From an uncultured SAR86 cluster bacterium (lineage in GTDB: Bacteria; Pseudomonadota; Gammaproteobacteria; Magnimaribacterales; Magnimaribacteraceae): a stretch of 64,000 bases of DNA. This document shows positions 36,343 to 45,959 of the stretch, one piece after another (the stretch's first letter is position 1; each line of letters begins with the position of its first letter). The notes below the pieces were generated by a model, which did no database searches, had not been told where the DNA came from, and saw only the letters and a program-made list of their open reading frames with translations. Both the position numbers and the translations under genes were made by a program. Location of the stretch: contig CACOVO010000004.1 of NCBI GenBank assembly GCA_902630715.1, positions 22,694-86,693 on the forward strand, written 5' to 3'.

Positions 36343-37362
36343 ATGAGAAAACTTCAACTAATATTAATTTTATTTCTTTTTGGGCAAGTCGCTTCAGCTA
36401 GCGAAGTCAATGTCTACACCTCTAGGCACTACGATTCTGATGATGCTCTATATGAAGAATTTACTGCAGAGACAGGTATTCAAGTAAATATAATTTCAGG
36501 AAAAGGTAGCGCATTATTAGAAAGATTGAAAGCTGAAGGCGATAACTCACCTGCGGACATATTTTTTACCGTCGATGCAGGGAATCTTTGGAGAGTGCAA
36601 AAGGAAAACCTTTTTCAAAGCATTTCTTCTAAAAAGGTACTGGATGTTGTTCCTTCTAACCTAAGAGGCCCTAACGACGAATGGACTGCAATCGCTAAAA
36701 GGGCTCGGGTCATTTTTTATAACCCAAAGAATGTCAGTGCAGATGAAATCCTAGATCTGTCATATGAAGATCTTGCTGATTCAAACTGGAAAGGCAGGAT
36801 TGTGATTAGAAGCTCAAGCAATATGTACAACCAATCTCTAGTCGCTTCTTTGATTGCAAATTTAGGTGAGGAAAAAACCGAATCTTGGGCTAAAAAATTA
36901 GTTAGTAATTTTGCGAGAACTCCACAGGGAAATGATAGATCTCAAATTATTGCCGTTGCAAATGGAGAAGCTGACATAGCAGTTGCAAATAGTTACTACA
37001 TCGGAATTATGCTGTCAGGTGCTGCTGGCGAAGAACAGTTAAACGCAGCAAAAAAAGTCAAAATGCTATTCCCAAATCAAGATGATAGAGGAGCGCATAT
37101 CAATATAAGTGGTGCAGGAATATTAAAGAATGCTCCGAATCCTGAAAATGCAAATCTATTCCTAGAATTTCTTTTGTCAAAGAAAGTACAAAAATCAATG
37201 GTTGATAATTCATTTGAATATCCAATTCTTAAAGGAATTTTACCCAGTGATGAGATAGCTAGCTTTGGTCTAAACTTTAAACAAGATCAGACTTCAGTAA
37301 AAGACTTTGGTGAACTTAATCCTGCAGCGGTAAGGCTGATGGATAGATCCGGTTGGAAATAA
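36343..37362 (+). CDS. Ferric iron ABC transporter, periplasmic binding protein (FbpA/FutA-like)
   Basis: 339 aa with signal peptide (LQLILILFLFGQVASA). VNVYTSRHYDSDDALYEEF and NIISGKGSALLERLKAEG are hallmark segments of the Fbp/Fut group. The Tyr pair in ANSYYIG and upstream Tyr in YTSRHY are likely Fe(III) ligands. First gene of a three-gene importer behind a Fur box, so iron starvation should induce it. Confidence 0.95.
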   Translation: MRKLQLILILFLFGQVASASEVNVYTSRHYDSDDALYEEFTAETGIQVNIISGKGSALLERLKAEGDNSPADIFFTVDAGNLWRVQKENLFQSISSKKVLDVVPSNLRGPNDEWTAIAKRARVIFYNPKNVSADEILDLSYEDLADSNWKGRIVIRSSSNMYNQSLVASLIANLGEEKTESWAKKLVSNFARTPQGNDRSQIIAVANGEADIAVANSYYIGIMLSGAAGEEQLNAAKKVKMLFPNQDDRGAHINISGAGILKNAPNPENANLFLEFLLSKKVQKSMVDNSFEYPILKGILPSDEIASFGLNFKQDQTSVKDFGELNPAAVRLMDRSGWK

Positions 37363-37402
37363 TTTTTACTTAGTTTAAGCTGAAAATAAACTAGGCTTTA
37401 AA

Positions 37403-39013
37403 TTGAATAATTTTTCCCTATGGAAATTTTCTCCACTGGCAGTATTGCTGATTTTTACTGCTCCACTGGCTATAGTTCTCTCAAGCCTATTTGGGCAATA
37501 TACAGAAAATTGGTCTCATTTATATGAGTTCGTTCTATTAGATTATGTAAGTTCTTCGTTTTTTTTGGTAATTGGAGTTACGGTTATTGTCCTCATTGTT
37601 GGTACTTTGACTGCTTGGATAGTTACTAATTATAATTTTTTTGGTAAGGGATTTTTTGAATGGGCGTTGATACTGCCTCTTGCTATTCCTCCCTACATTC
37701 TTGCATATACTTTTACAGGCCTGTTTGACACTTATGGGGATGCAAACAATCTTGTAAGATCGCTTTTCAATCTTGATGATCGGGTGACTGTATTTCCAAA
37801 TATTAGAAATATTTATGGTGCCATAATTGTTTTTGGCTTCACACTTTATCCATATGTTTATTTAGTCTGCAGAAGTGCTTTCATAAATCAGTCTAAGTCT
37901 ATGAAAGAAGCTGGAAAACTTTTAGGACTTAATGAATCTCAGGTTTTTTTTCGCCTAGGCATACCACTCATCAGGCCAGCACTCATAGGTGGTTTAATGC
38001 TGGTAATAATGGAAACATTATCTGATTTTGGTGCAGTTGATCATTTTGCCGTGCAAACTTTCACAACTGGTATTTTTAGGACATGGTACGGTCTCTATGA
38101 CATACAAACAGCGATGCAACTGGCCTCCCTACTCCTTATCACAGTTGGAGTTTTTTACATGATTGAGAGGAATTCAAGAAGTGGTATCTATTCATCGAGT
38201 AATTCTACCTTTTCACCAAACTACGAAATTCAATTGAAAGGCACAAAATCCTCTCTAGCCTTCCTCATTTGCTTTACCCCAATTTTTATAGGTTTTCTTT
38301 TACCAATAATAGAGCTTATCTTATGGGCATTCGAGGTAAATTTAGCTTTCTTCAGTAAGAAGTTTATTGAAAATTCGCTAAATACTATCGGATTGTCTAT
38401 TCTGACGGGACTTATTTGTGCTTTCCTAGCGTTGTTCATAAATTTTTCCGTAAGATTAGAACCCAAATCAGTGATCAAAAGGATGAGCTCATTATTGTCT
38501 ATAGGGTATGCAGTTCCTGGATTAATCCTTGCAGTGGGAATGGTTCAACTCCTAATTTATCTCGATTCATTTACTACGAAAATTGATATTGTTTTAACAG
38601 GTTCACTCGTTGGACTAGTGACTGCTTACGTGATCAAGACTTATGCTCTTGCAAATTCGTCTATCGAGTCAGGTTACGAGAGAATAAGTTTCTCAATTGA
38701 TGATTCTTCGAAATTACTTGGATCAAATGGCTGGAGCATGCTGAGCAGAATCCACGCGCCTTTATTAAAGACGAGCATTCTTACCTCAGTTCTATTGGTT
38801 ATGTCAGATGTAGTTAAAGAGCTGCCAGCCACATTGATTCTTAGGCCTTTTAATTTTGAAACTTTGGCAGTTTCTACATATATCTATGCTTCTGAAGAAA
38901 GAATGCTGCAAGCGGCAGCGCCTGCTATTGCTATTGTACTTGTTGGTTTGATACCAATAATTTTGCTTTCGAAAATGATAAGATCATCCAGGATGGTACA
39001 AAAAAATGTCTAA
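37403..39013 (+). CDS. Ferric iron ABC transporter permease (FbpB-like)
   Basis: 536 aa with two fused permease halves of about six spans each. EAA-type loops contact the ATPase: SMKEAGKLLGLNESQVFFRLGIPLIRPALIGG and DDSSKLLGSNGWSMLSRIHAPLLKTS. The start is TTG at 37403; no upstream ATG is available and downstream ATGs would delete the first span. Its stop overlaps the ATPase start by 8 nt. Confidence 0.93.
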   Translation: MNNFSLWKFSPLAVLLIFTAPLAIVLSSLFGQYTENWSHLYEFVLLDYVSSSFFLVIGVTVIVLIVGTLTAWIVTNYNFFGKGFFEWALILPLAIPPYILAYTFTGLFDTYGDANNLVRSLFNLDDRVTVFPNIRNIYGAIIVFGFTLYPYVYLVCRSAFINQSKSMKEAGKLLGLNESQVFFRLGIPLIRPALIGGLMLVIMETLSDFGAVDHFAVQTFTTGIFRTWYGLYDIQTAMQLASLLLITVGVFYMIERNSRSGIYSSSNSTFSPNYEIQLKGTKSSLAFLICFTPIFIGFLLPIIELILWAFEVNLAFFSKKFIENSLNTIGLSILTGLICAFLALFINFSVRLEPKSVIKRMSSLLSIGYAVPGLILAVGMVQLLIYLDSFTTKIDIVLTGSLVGLVTAYVIKTYALANSSIESGYERISFSIDDSSKLLGSNGWSMLSRIHAPLLKTSILTSVLLVMSDVVKELPATLILRPFNFETLAVSTYIYASEERMLQAAAPAIAIVLVGLIPIILLSKMIRSSRMVQKNV

Positions 39014-39656
39014 GCCTGTTCTTGAAATCCAAACATTAAGTTTTTCTTATAAACCAGACAAACTCTGCCTTGATAATGTAAATATTAAGATTGAGGAAGG
39101 AGAAAAAGTTTCTATATTAGGTCCTTCTGGTTGCGGCAAGAGCACCCTATTGAGGTTAATAGCAGGATTTGAGAAACCTCAAAAAGGGATTATTAAACTT
39201 GATGATCAGGAAGTATTTGCTGAGAACAAATTCCTACCACCACACAAAAGAAATGTCGGGCTAGTTGTCCAAGAGAAGGCATTATTTCCTCACCTTTCTA
39301 TTGCTGAAAATATTGGATTTGGTGTAAGAAAAAGTCCTCACAAAAAAGTCATTGTTAATGAGTTATTAGAGCTTTTTAGAATAGAAGACTTGAAAAGCAA
39401 ATATCCCCATGAAATTTCTGGAGGAGAACAACAAAGAGTGGCATTCGCTAGATCTATGGCTCCTAGTCCTAAATTTTTGATGTTGGATGAACCCTTTAGT
39501 GCTTTAGACGAAAAACTGAAAGAGACTCTTTATAATGACCTTTTGGAAATTTTTTTGAAGAAAAATTTTTCTGTGCTACTTGTTACCCATGATGAAAATG
39601 AAGCTAAGATCATGACCGATAAACAAATTAAAATTTTAGATGGGAGGCTCTCTTAG
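39006..39656 (+). CDS. Ferric iron ABC transporter ATP-binding protein (FbpC-like)
   Basis: 216 aa. Walker A GPSGCGKST near residue 38, Q-loop VVQEKALFPHLS, signature ISGGEQQRVAFARS, Walker B FLMLDEPFSALDE and H-loop LVTHDE are all intact. It is shorter than classical FbpC (about 350 aa) because the C-terminal TOBE/regulatory domain is absent, so transport is not regulated through that domain. Stop lies 2 nt from the convergent MFS gene stop. Confidence 0.94.
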   Translation: MSKPVLEIQTLSFSYKPDKLCLDNVNIKIEEGEKVSILGPSGCGKSTLLRLIAGFEKPQKGIIKLDDQEVFAENKFLPPHKRNVGLVVQEKALFPHLSIAENIGFGVRKSPHKKVIVNELLELFRIEDLKSKYPHEISGGEQQRVAFARSMAPSPKFLMLDEPFSALDEKLKETLYNDLLEIFLKKNFSVLLVTHDENEAKIMTDKQIKILDGRLS

Positions 39657-39657
39657 T

Positions 39658-40965
39658 CTACTCGTTTAGATTTGTCTTATAGGTTTCTGTCAAAAAGTAA
39701 ACTGATACTAGAGAAGCTATTGAAGCTGTCGCTATATAGACAGATACCCAAAATATGTCATAACTTGTCCAAAGTAGTGTTGCAATTGTTGGTGCGAACG
39801 ATCCTCCAATAATTGCACCAATTTGGTATCCAAGGGATGCGCCTGAGTATCTTACTTCCGTTGTAAAAAGTTCTGCAAAAAAAGCAGCTTGAGGCCCATA
39901 CATCATACCCAAAAAGGTTAAACCTCCTGTTACGCCTAAAATGACTAAGTAGAAATTCCCGCTATCGATAAGAGGGAAAAGGAAGAACGCCCATATAGCT
40001 GTCAATAAAGCTCCAGCCATGAAAATACCTTTTCGCCCTTTTTTATCTGAATAATCCGAAAAGAGGAACTGAGTTGGGACCATTATTGCAGATCCAATTA
40101 GAACAGCAGTAAGTAAGTCATTTCTTGATAGGTCCGTGGTCTCAACTCCATAAGCAAGCACAAAAGCGACCAATATATAAAAAGTAACTTGTACCGAGAG
40201 AAAAGCACCAGCCGCCAATGAAATTCTTTTCGGATATCTCTTCAGAGCTTCAAGAATGGGGGAAGTTTTTATCACTTTGCTTCCATCTTCGTCAGATTCT
40301 TTTGCAGCTTCGAGCTCTTTGAAAGCTTTTGTATCTTCTAATTTGAGCTGTATGTACATACTAATTATCACAAGTACAAAGCTTATAATGAATGGGATAC
40401 GCCAACCCCAGGTTAGAAAACTTTCCTCCGTAGTAAGCAAGCTAACCGAAATAAAAGCTATGTTTGCCAAAATCACGCCCATGGGTGCACCTGCCTGGGC
40501 ATAAGCTCCGTAGTATCCTCTTCTGTTACTTGGGGCGCTCTCAGTAACAAGGAGCATAGCGCCCCCCCATTGACCACCAATAGCTATGCCTTGGCAAAAT
40601 CTTAGAAAAGTTAAAAGAATCGGAGCTGCAATTCCAATTGTTTCATACGTTGGTAAAAAGCCTATTAGAGTTGATGAAACTCCCATCAACATTAAAGCAA
40701 TAACTAATGTCTTTTTTCTTCCAACGATGTCACCAAAATGACCAAAAATTATCCCACCCACTGGCCTTGCAATAAAACCTGCGGCAAATGTCATATAAGA
40801 GAGTATCAATGCAGTTGTTGCATCTACTTCACCAAAGAACAATTTTGGAAAGACTAATCCTGCCGCAGCTCCGTACAGGAAAAAATCATACCATTCGATG
40901 CTTGTGCCTGATAAAGATGTTAAGGCTACTTTTCTTATATTTGATTCGTTTTGTGCAGTGCTCAT
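39658..40965 (-). CDS. MFS transporter, metabolite:H+ symporter (MHS) family
   Basis: 435 aa with about 12 spans. The MHS N-terminal signature SGTSIEWYDFFLYGAAAGLVFPKLFF and the MFS loop motif GHFGDIVGRKKTLV are clear, with RFCQGIAIGGQWGGAMLLVTE following. Relatives (KgtP, ShiA, ProP-like) import organic acids or osmolytes with protons. The substrate is not readable here. Confidence 0.93.
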   Translation of the reverse strand: MSTAQNESNIRKVALTSLSGTSIEWYDFFLYGAAAGLVFPKLFFGEVDATTALILSYMTFAAGFIARPVGGIIFGHFGDIVGRKKTLVIALMLMGVSSTLIGFLPTYETIGIAAPILLTFLRFCQGIAIGGQWGGAMLLVTESAPSNRRGYYGAYAQAGAPMGVILANIAFISVSLLTTEESFLTWGWRIPFIISFVLVIISMYIQLKLEDTKAFKELEAAKESDEDGSKVIKTSPILEALKRYPKRISLAAGAFLSVQVTFYILVAFVLAYGVETTDLSRNDLLTAVLIGSAIMVPTQFLFSDYSDKKGRKGIFMAGALLTAIWAFFLFPLIDSGNFYLVILGVTGGLTFLGMMYGPQAAFFAELFTTEVRYSGASLGYQIGAIIGGSFAPTIATLLWTSYDIFWVSVYIATASIASLVSVYFLTETYKTNLNE

Positions 40966-41041
40966 AATGCCATGATAAACTCAAACCGGTTTGCTTTACA
41001 CAGAAATCAAAATCAATAACAAATTATTTTAAGGAGAAACT

Positions 41042-41404
41042 ATGAAAAAATTTTTATTAACAACATTGCTTTCAATTCCTTTGTCAGTTTTTTCATCAAC
41101 ATTAGTCATTTTAGAATGCGAATTACTTGAAGGCGGAACAATGGATGATGTTAAAAGAATAAATTCAGCCTGGGTTGAGGCCGTTAATCAAATGGGCGAT
41201 AAAAAAGTAAGCAGCCAAGTGCTTGAAGCTGTACTTGCGGACAATACTGGAGGCTTTATGTATATCGACACTTACCAAGACTCTATACATTGGGGCGAGA
41301 TAAGATATGAAATAAAGAATGGTGCAATTCAAAATATCGACGATCAGTTTGAAACTGTTTCTAAATGTACATCTGGAAAAATGTACGATGCTGAAGATAG
41401 CTAA
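41042..41404 (+). CDS. Small exported protein of unknown function
   Basis: 120 aa with signal peptide (MKKFLLTTLLSIPLSVFSS) and a strong ribosome-binding site (AAGGAGAAACT). The mature protein is compact and has two Cys (LVILECELL and TVSKCTSG), suggesting one disulfide. The fold may be of ferredoxin/dimeric alpha-beta barrel type. No family recognised. Confidence 0.72.
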   Translation: MKKFLLTTLLSIPLSVFSSTLVILECELLEGGTMDDVKRINSAWVEAVNQMGDKKVSSQVLEAVLADNTGGFMYIDTYQDSIHWGEIRYEIKNGAIQNIDDQFETVSKCTSGKMYDAEDS

Positions 41405-41428
41405 AATAAAATTTTTTTGTTTGAGAGT

Positions 41429-41794
41429 TTAAGATTTACTAAAACCATCAATATAAGGTAGGTATAAAGGCTGCCAAGATTCAAGAATATCTTTCAGGGC
41501 GTCATTTGGCTGACCTAAAACTGTAAGTTCAATTACTTCAAATAATCTTCCAAAGGGTTCGTTAACGGGGCTGTTGATTAAATTTTCTACTCTTAATACA
41601 GCAGCCTCAGAATCTTTAAAGGTCTCGAGAATAAGAGCTCTTTTCTTTTCTTTGTTTAGATACCATTCAAAGCTAATAGTATTGGGCTCATCGCATTGGG
41701 CAGTGTAAGGAACAGATAGATCTTTAATAAAACTTTCAGCAGACTCTATATCGTCTAGTAACTTTAAATTTAGGATAAAATTGATCTTAGACAT
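41429..41794 (-). CDS. ABM-like (dimeric alpha-beta barrel) small protein
   Basis: 121 aa, no signal peptide. INFILNLKLLDDIESAESFIKDL, ISFEWYLNKEKKRALILETFKDSEAAVLRVENL and FEVIELTVLGQPND follow the pattern of antibiotic-biosynthesis-monooxygenase-like proteins. Catalytic function cannot be judged. 1 nt after the upstream hot-dog gene stop, so in its operon. Confidence 0.65.
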   Translation of the reverse strand: MSKINFILNLKLLDDIESAESFIKDLSVPYTAQCDEPNTISFEWYLNKEKKRALILETFKDSEAAVLRVENLINSPVNEPFGRLFEVIELTVLGQPNDALKDILESWQPLYLPYIDGFSKS

Positions 41795-41795
41795 A

Positions 41796-42623
41796 CTAAG
41801 AACCTCTTAATTTATAAATTGCGGTCAAATTAACGCTCATAACGCATTTCTTGTCATTCTCTTTAAATAAATTTACATACACATCAATGAATTCATGTCC
41901 TTTTTTCTCAAATATTTTATTTATCTCCATCTCAGCTATTAGAGAGGTATTCATCTCAACAGCTTCATAATTTTGAGAAATAGTTTGCAAGTGAATCCAT
42001 GGGTTCATATATGCGTTTCCGGCTAGTATCCAGTTAGAGCAACCAAGTAAAAAGGCAAGATTTGAATACCCCTCTTTCTGAGGTTGCAACAAATGTGGTA
42101 ATTCGTTTTCATCTCGAAGATACAGTAAAGGATTAATCTCCCCCCAATTAAATTTGAATGCTAGACAACCCTCGTATTGCAGTTTCTCCCAAATATGTTT
42201 CTCAGCAACTGGTGGCTTATAGTCATCATCAGCAATTTTATCTCCCCTATAAGTAGGAGGTATAGGCTTATCATCGGAGAGATGCATTTCAGCGTTAGCA
42301 GAAATAACTCCGTTACTCCTTATGAGTATGGTATTAAGCTTATTCTCGTCAGTAATGCTACTTTTGACTGAGAAAGATTCCTCATCATATAGAGGGGAAG
42401 TTATTCGGCAATTTGCATAACCATGATCTAACCATTCTTTACCCCATTTTTTTATTGCAGGATGTGCGAGATATGCTGAAATGGTAACACCTGGAACCAA
42501 CCCACCCTCGAAGCCATATTGTTGCGCTAGATCATCTCCGTGAATTTTATTTTCAGAATCCGGGGCGGTATTGAAAGCAATACCCTCCCAATCATAGATT
42601 TCAGAACTCAACTCAATAGCCAT
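41796..42623 (-). CDS. MaoC-like hot-dog fold protein
   Basis: 275 aa, cytosolic. SENKIHGDDLAQQYGFEGGLVPGVTISAYLAHP resembles the N-terminal hot-dog strand/helix of MaoC-like hydratases (GGLVPGVT plus helix). A second half (WIHLQTISQNYEAVEMNTSLIAEMEINKIFEKKGHEFIDVYVNLF) could be a second hot-dog. A clear D...H hydratase dyad is not seen, so thioesterase, hydratase or non-catalytic roles are all open. The start overlaps the small membrane gene by 16 nt. Confidence 0.65.
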   Translation of the reverse strand: MAIELSSEIYDWEGIAFNTAPDSENKIHGDDLAQQYGFEGGLVPGVTISAYLAHPAIKKWGKEWLDHGYANCRITSPLYDEESFSVKSSITDENKLNTILIRSNGVISANAEMHLSDDKPIPPTYRGDKIADDDYKPPVAEKHIWEKLQYEGCLAFKFNWGEINPLLYLRDENELPHLLQPQKEGYSNLAFLLGCSNWILAGNAYMNPWIHLQTISQNYEAVEMNTSLIAEMEINKIFEKKGHEFIDVYVNLFKENDKKCVMSVNLTAIYKLRGS

Positions 42624-42802
42624 GAATCAATTATTAAGACGCCCACGCTTAATCCTAAAATAATTGAGATAGCTTCGTAGGTCCTTTTATTTTTTATGAA
42701 AGTTGAAAGGACTCTGTTGGAAGTAAACCAAACGATTCCACCCAAAAAAATCATTAGTAAGAAAATTAACAGGTCATTTAAAGTATTCCATACATGCTCC
42801 AT
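42608..42802 (-). CDS. Small two-span membrane protein
   Basis: 64 aa with two membrane spans (LLIFLLMIFLGGIVWFTSNRV and EAISIILGLSVGVLIIDSWLL) joined by a basic loop (FIKNKRTY). Overlaps the MaoC-like gene by 16 nt, so likely co-translated. No family recognised. Confidence 0.6.
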   Translation of the reverse strand: MEHVWNTLNDLLIFLLMIFLGGIVWFTSNRVLSTFIKNKRTYEAISIILGLSVGVLIIDSWLLS

Positions 42803-42939
42803 AGTCTTAATATTGGGTTAAACCCGTTTTCTTTGCAAATTGTTTAAGGTCTCAAAAAAATTTTTGCTACAATTTGCAACAAAATTATTATTACTTCTTA
42901 TGATCTTCACTGCGCAGAAGATTAAACCTTAAGGATTAA

Positions 42940-45210
42940 ATGAAACTTAGAAATAAACTGATGTACAAATCACATTCACGCTTTTTGACTTTTTTGATTA
43001 CCGCACTTTTTACAAGTAGCTGTGCCGCAATTAAAGAGATTAATTTAATTGAATCCTTTGACGAAGAGAATGCATCATCTCCTTATCAATTGACTGAAGA
43101 AGAGCTGTCTTATAATCACCCTATTATTCTTCCCGGAGCTCCTGGAGAAAAATCATCAATAATCGATTCAAGAGAAGCTTCAAATATTGCCACAACCTCA
43201 TACGTGGAAGCTGATGTTAATTTTCTTCAAGGAATGATACTTCATCATAAACAGGCAATTCTTATGTCCAACATGGCTTATAAAAGAACCAATAATGAAA
43301 TCATCGTTGACTTAGCTAAAAGGATCGATGCTTCTCAAGAGGATGAAATTGAATTCATGGAGAATTGGTTAATTGAGAGAAATGAAGAAATATCTCATCA
43401 GCATGAAAATCACATGGGCCAAATGAAAATGGCTGGAATGGCAAGTGATTTGGACTTGAAGAGGCTTGAAGACTCAAATAGTACTGATTTTGATAAATTG
43501 TTTTTGACCTTGATGATTGCTCATCACGATGGTGCCTTAAAAATGGTGAAGGATTTAAAAGAGTATCCTGGTAATGCCTATGATCCTATTCTTAGTGAAT
43601 TCATATCAGACCTTGTAAATGACCAAGGTGTAGAAATTGAAAGGATGAATGGAATTGCAGTAAATTTATCTGATGACCCAAGATCAAGACTCTCATCTGG
43701 TCTCTATGATGCCGGGGAGGCAATACTTAATCTTGAAAAAATAGTTTCTCTAAAAAAGCCCATCGGATTTTATAATCCTGAAAATCCTAAAGCTAAAGGT
43801 GTTGAAAACCCATCTGATAATAAAAAAGATGAAAAAAAAGAAAGGACAGTTGAAGCAAAATCAAAATCTCTTCGTTCGCCTATTCTGAGTTTTGCAAATA
43901 CTGATATGGCATTTAGGGATAACCTATTGGCTGTAGGAAGCTATCATGGCTTTAATCTATATGAAATTGATCAAAGTGGTACACCTGAACTCCTGTCTTC
44001 GGTCGTTTGCCCTGGAGGTCAGGGAGATGTCTCGATTGTTGATAACCTGCTCATAATGTCTGTTGAGCAAAATAGAAGTCGACTAGATTGCGGTTTACAG
44101 GGTGTATCGAAGGAGGCAAGCCCTGAAAGATTTAGAGGTATCAGAATTTTTGATATCTCAAACTTATACGAACCTAAACAGGTTGGTGCAGTTCAAACTT
44201 GCAGAGGTTCGCATACCCATTCCGTTGTATCCGGTCCAGATGAAGATGGAAAAATTATAGTTTACAACTCTGGCACCCAAGGAGTAAGAGATGAAGAGGA
44301 GATGGAGAGTTGTATTGGAAATATACCGGGTGACAAAAGAACAGCATTATTTAGAATTGATGTCATAGAAATACCAATTGACGATCCTGCAAAAGCAAAA
44401 ATTGTTAGTAGTCCGACAGTATTTGCTGATCCAGAAACAGGAGCCCTAGGCGGTTTATGGGCTGGTGGAGATCACGGTGACGATACACAAGAAACAAGAC
44501 GTACCGATCAATGTCACGACATAACGGTGTTTCCTTCAAAGAACCTAGCTGCAGGAGCATGTTCTGGAAATGGCATTCTTTTTGACATAACAGACCCTTA
44601 CAATCCTGAACGAATTGATGTGGTTACAGATGTTGGTTTTGCTTATTGGCACTCTGCAACATTTAATAATGATGGGACTAAATTGATTTTCACTGACGAA
44701 TGGGGAGGTGGAGGAAGAGCACGTTGCAGAGCCTGGGATCCTTTGAATTGGGGAGCTAACGCTATTTACGATATTGTCGATAATAAGATGGAGTTCAGAA
44801 GCCATTACAAAATGCCCGCACCACAATTGGAAACTGAAAATTGTGTCGCTCATAACGGATCATTAATACCTGTTCCAGAAAAAGATATTCTCGTGCAAGC
44901 CTGGTATCAAGGTGGCATATCCATAATGGACTTTACAGACTCGTCTAACCCAAAAGAAATTGCTTTTTTTGACCGAGGTCCGATTGATGAAGAGCTGCTC
45001 ATCACCGGAGGCTACTGGTCGGCCTATTACTATGACGGTTTTATCTACGGAACAGAGATATCAAGAGGATTAGATGTTTTTAAGCTTCTCGCTAGTGAAT
45101 ATCTCACTGAAACCGATATTGTTGAAGCCTCTAACGCAAGACCTATGTATGGACCTAAAGTATTCAATCCACAACAGCAAGTTCCATTAGGTTGGCGTGA
45201 TATCAATTAG
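42940..45210 (+). CDS. Lipoprotein with DUF305 domain and LVIVD-type beta-propeller
   Basis: 756 aa. An N-terminal signal with a probable lipobox (ALFTSSC) is followed at ~90-245 by a DUF305 domain in duplicate-helix form (FLQGMILHHKQAILMSNMA and LTLMIAHHDGALKMVKDL), a ferritin-like, possibly metal-binding module. From ~310 on comes a beta-propeller of LVIVD-like blades (NLLAVGSYHGFNLYEID, FRGIRIFDISNLYEPKQVG, GILFDITDPYNPERID, GGISIMDFTDSSNPKEI). Probably envelope-anchored; function unknown. A 137-nt promoter region precedes it. Confidence 0.85.
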   Translation: MKLRNKLMYKSHSRFLTFLITALFTSSCAAIKEINLIESFDEENASSPYQLTEEELSYNHPIILPGAPGEKSSIIDSREASNIATTSYVEADVNFLQGMILHHKQAILMSNMAYKRTNNEIIVDLAKRIDASQEDEIEFMENWLIERNEEISHQHENHMGQMKMAGMASDLDLKRLEDSNSTDFDKLFLTLMIAHHDGALKMVKDLKEYPGNAYDPILSEFISDLVNDQGVEIERMNGIAVNLSDDPRSRLSSGLYDAGEAILNLEKIVSLKKPIGFYNPENPKAKGVENPSDNKKDEKKERTVEAKSKSLRSPILSFANTDMAFRDNLLAVGSYHGFNLYEIDQSGTPELLSSVVCPGGQGDVSIVDNLLIMSVEQNRSRLDCGLQGVSKEASPERFRGIRIFDISNLYEPKQVGAVQTCRGSHTHSVVSGPDEDGKIIVYNSGTQGVRDEEEMESCIGNIPGDKRTALFRIDVIEIPIDDPAKAKIVSSPTVFADPETGALGGLWAGGDHGDDTQETRRTDQCHDITVFPSKNLAAGACSGNGILFDITDPYNPERIDVVTDVGFAYWHSATFNNDGTKLIFTDEWGGGGRARCRAWDPLNWGANAIYDIVDNKMEFRSHYKMPAPQLETENCVAHNGSLIPVPEKDILVQAWYQGGISIMDFTDSSNPKEIAFFDRGPIDEELLITGGYWSAYYYDGFIYGTEISRGLDVFKLLASEYLTETDIVEASNARPMYGPKVFNPQQQVPLGWRDIN

Positions 45211-45296
45211 ATAGAAGTTCCTATAGATAAAAACTACTAATGAAGTTTGTTCGACCCTAATTTTTAGACAGGTATTAAGAAACTAATGAATATCCA

Positions 45297-45758
45297 TTAT
45301 TCATAGAGATCTTCAAAAAGTTCTGGATAATCTCTTATCAGTCTATTATTAAGTCTGTTCATCATCCTTTGGGCCACCTTCATCCCGATCTCCATAGAAT
45401 CCGAAGCCATTGAGGCTTGTTTTGCCACAAATGAAGACCCTGCATCTTGAATTATGAATTGATGGTAGGCAGAGATTTCTTCCTCAGAAAATTTATCTAG
45501 ATATAGTTTTTTGATCTCCTCTTTCATTTCATCAAGGTATTCGGCAATAAAGAGATTAAAATAGGTATCAAAATCATCCAAGTCAGAAACATCAATATCA
45601 AATTGCTCTAAAGCAAACATTGTTATTTCTTTAATTTCGTCGGTAGTATCTTTGGACATTTGTTGATCGACAATAAAGTCTATCTTTTCTTCGAAAGAAA
45701 TATTTTCTGCAGCTATCAAAGGTGCAAACACGAAAATGATCAATAAAATTGTTTTCAT
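45297..45758 (-). CDS. Exported DUF2059-like protein
   Basis: 153 aa with signal peptide (MKTILLIIFVFAPLIAAE). The mature part is all-helical; LYLDKFSEEEISAYHQFIIQDAGSSFVAKQASM matches the DUF2059 core (FTxEELxxxxxFYxTPxGxxF). Periplasmic, function unknown. It lies 39 nt downstream of tRNA-Val on the same strand. Confidence 0.72.
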   Translation of the reverse strand: MKTILLIIFVFAPLIAAENISFEEKIDFIVDQQMSKDTTDEIKEITMFALEQFDIDVSDLDDFDTYFNLFIAEYLDEMKEEIKKLYLDKFSEEEISAYHQFIIQDAGSSFVAKQASMASDSMEIGMKVAQRMMNRLNNRLIRDYPELFEDLYE

Positions 45759-45797
45759 TTATTCATTTAAACAGAAATTGAAGGATTTAAAAGGGAA

Positions 45798-45873
45798 TGG
45801 TGGGCGATACAGGACTTGAACCTGTAACTTCCACCGTGTAAAGGTGGCACTCTACCAATTGAGTTAATCGCCC
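45798..45873 (-). tRNA. tRNA-Val (anticodon UAC)
   Basis: Minus strand: GGGCGATTAACTCAATTGGTAGAGTGCCACC, anticodon loop TTTACAC (UAC), T-arm ACAGGTTCAAGTCCTGT, ending ATCGCCCACCA with encoded CCA. All stems pair. The 5' half is duplicated about 810 nt away at 46643-46683. Confidence 0.96.
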
Positions 45874-45885
45874 AGAGGAGCCCGG

Positions 45886-45914
45886 ATTATAGTATTCAAA
45901 CTTGTGTAAGTCAC
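45886..45914 (-). promoter_or_regulatory. Sigma-70-type promoter for tRNA-Val
   Basis: On the minus strand GTGACT and TATAAT are separated by exactly 17 nt, ending 12 nt before the tRNA 5' base. The -10 box is consensus and the -35 box is near-consensus. Confidence 0.75.
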
Positions 45915-45959
45915 TAGAGTTCTGTTGACCAAATTCAATAAAGAATATAACGTTTCGTT

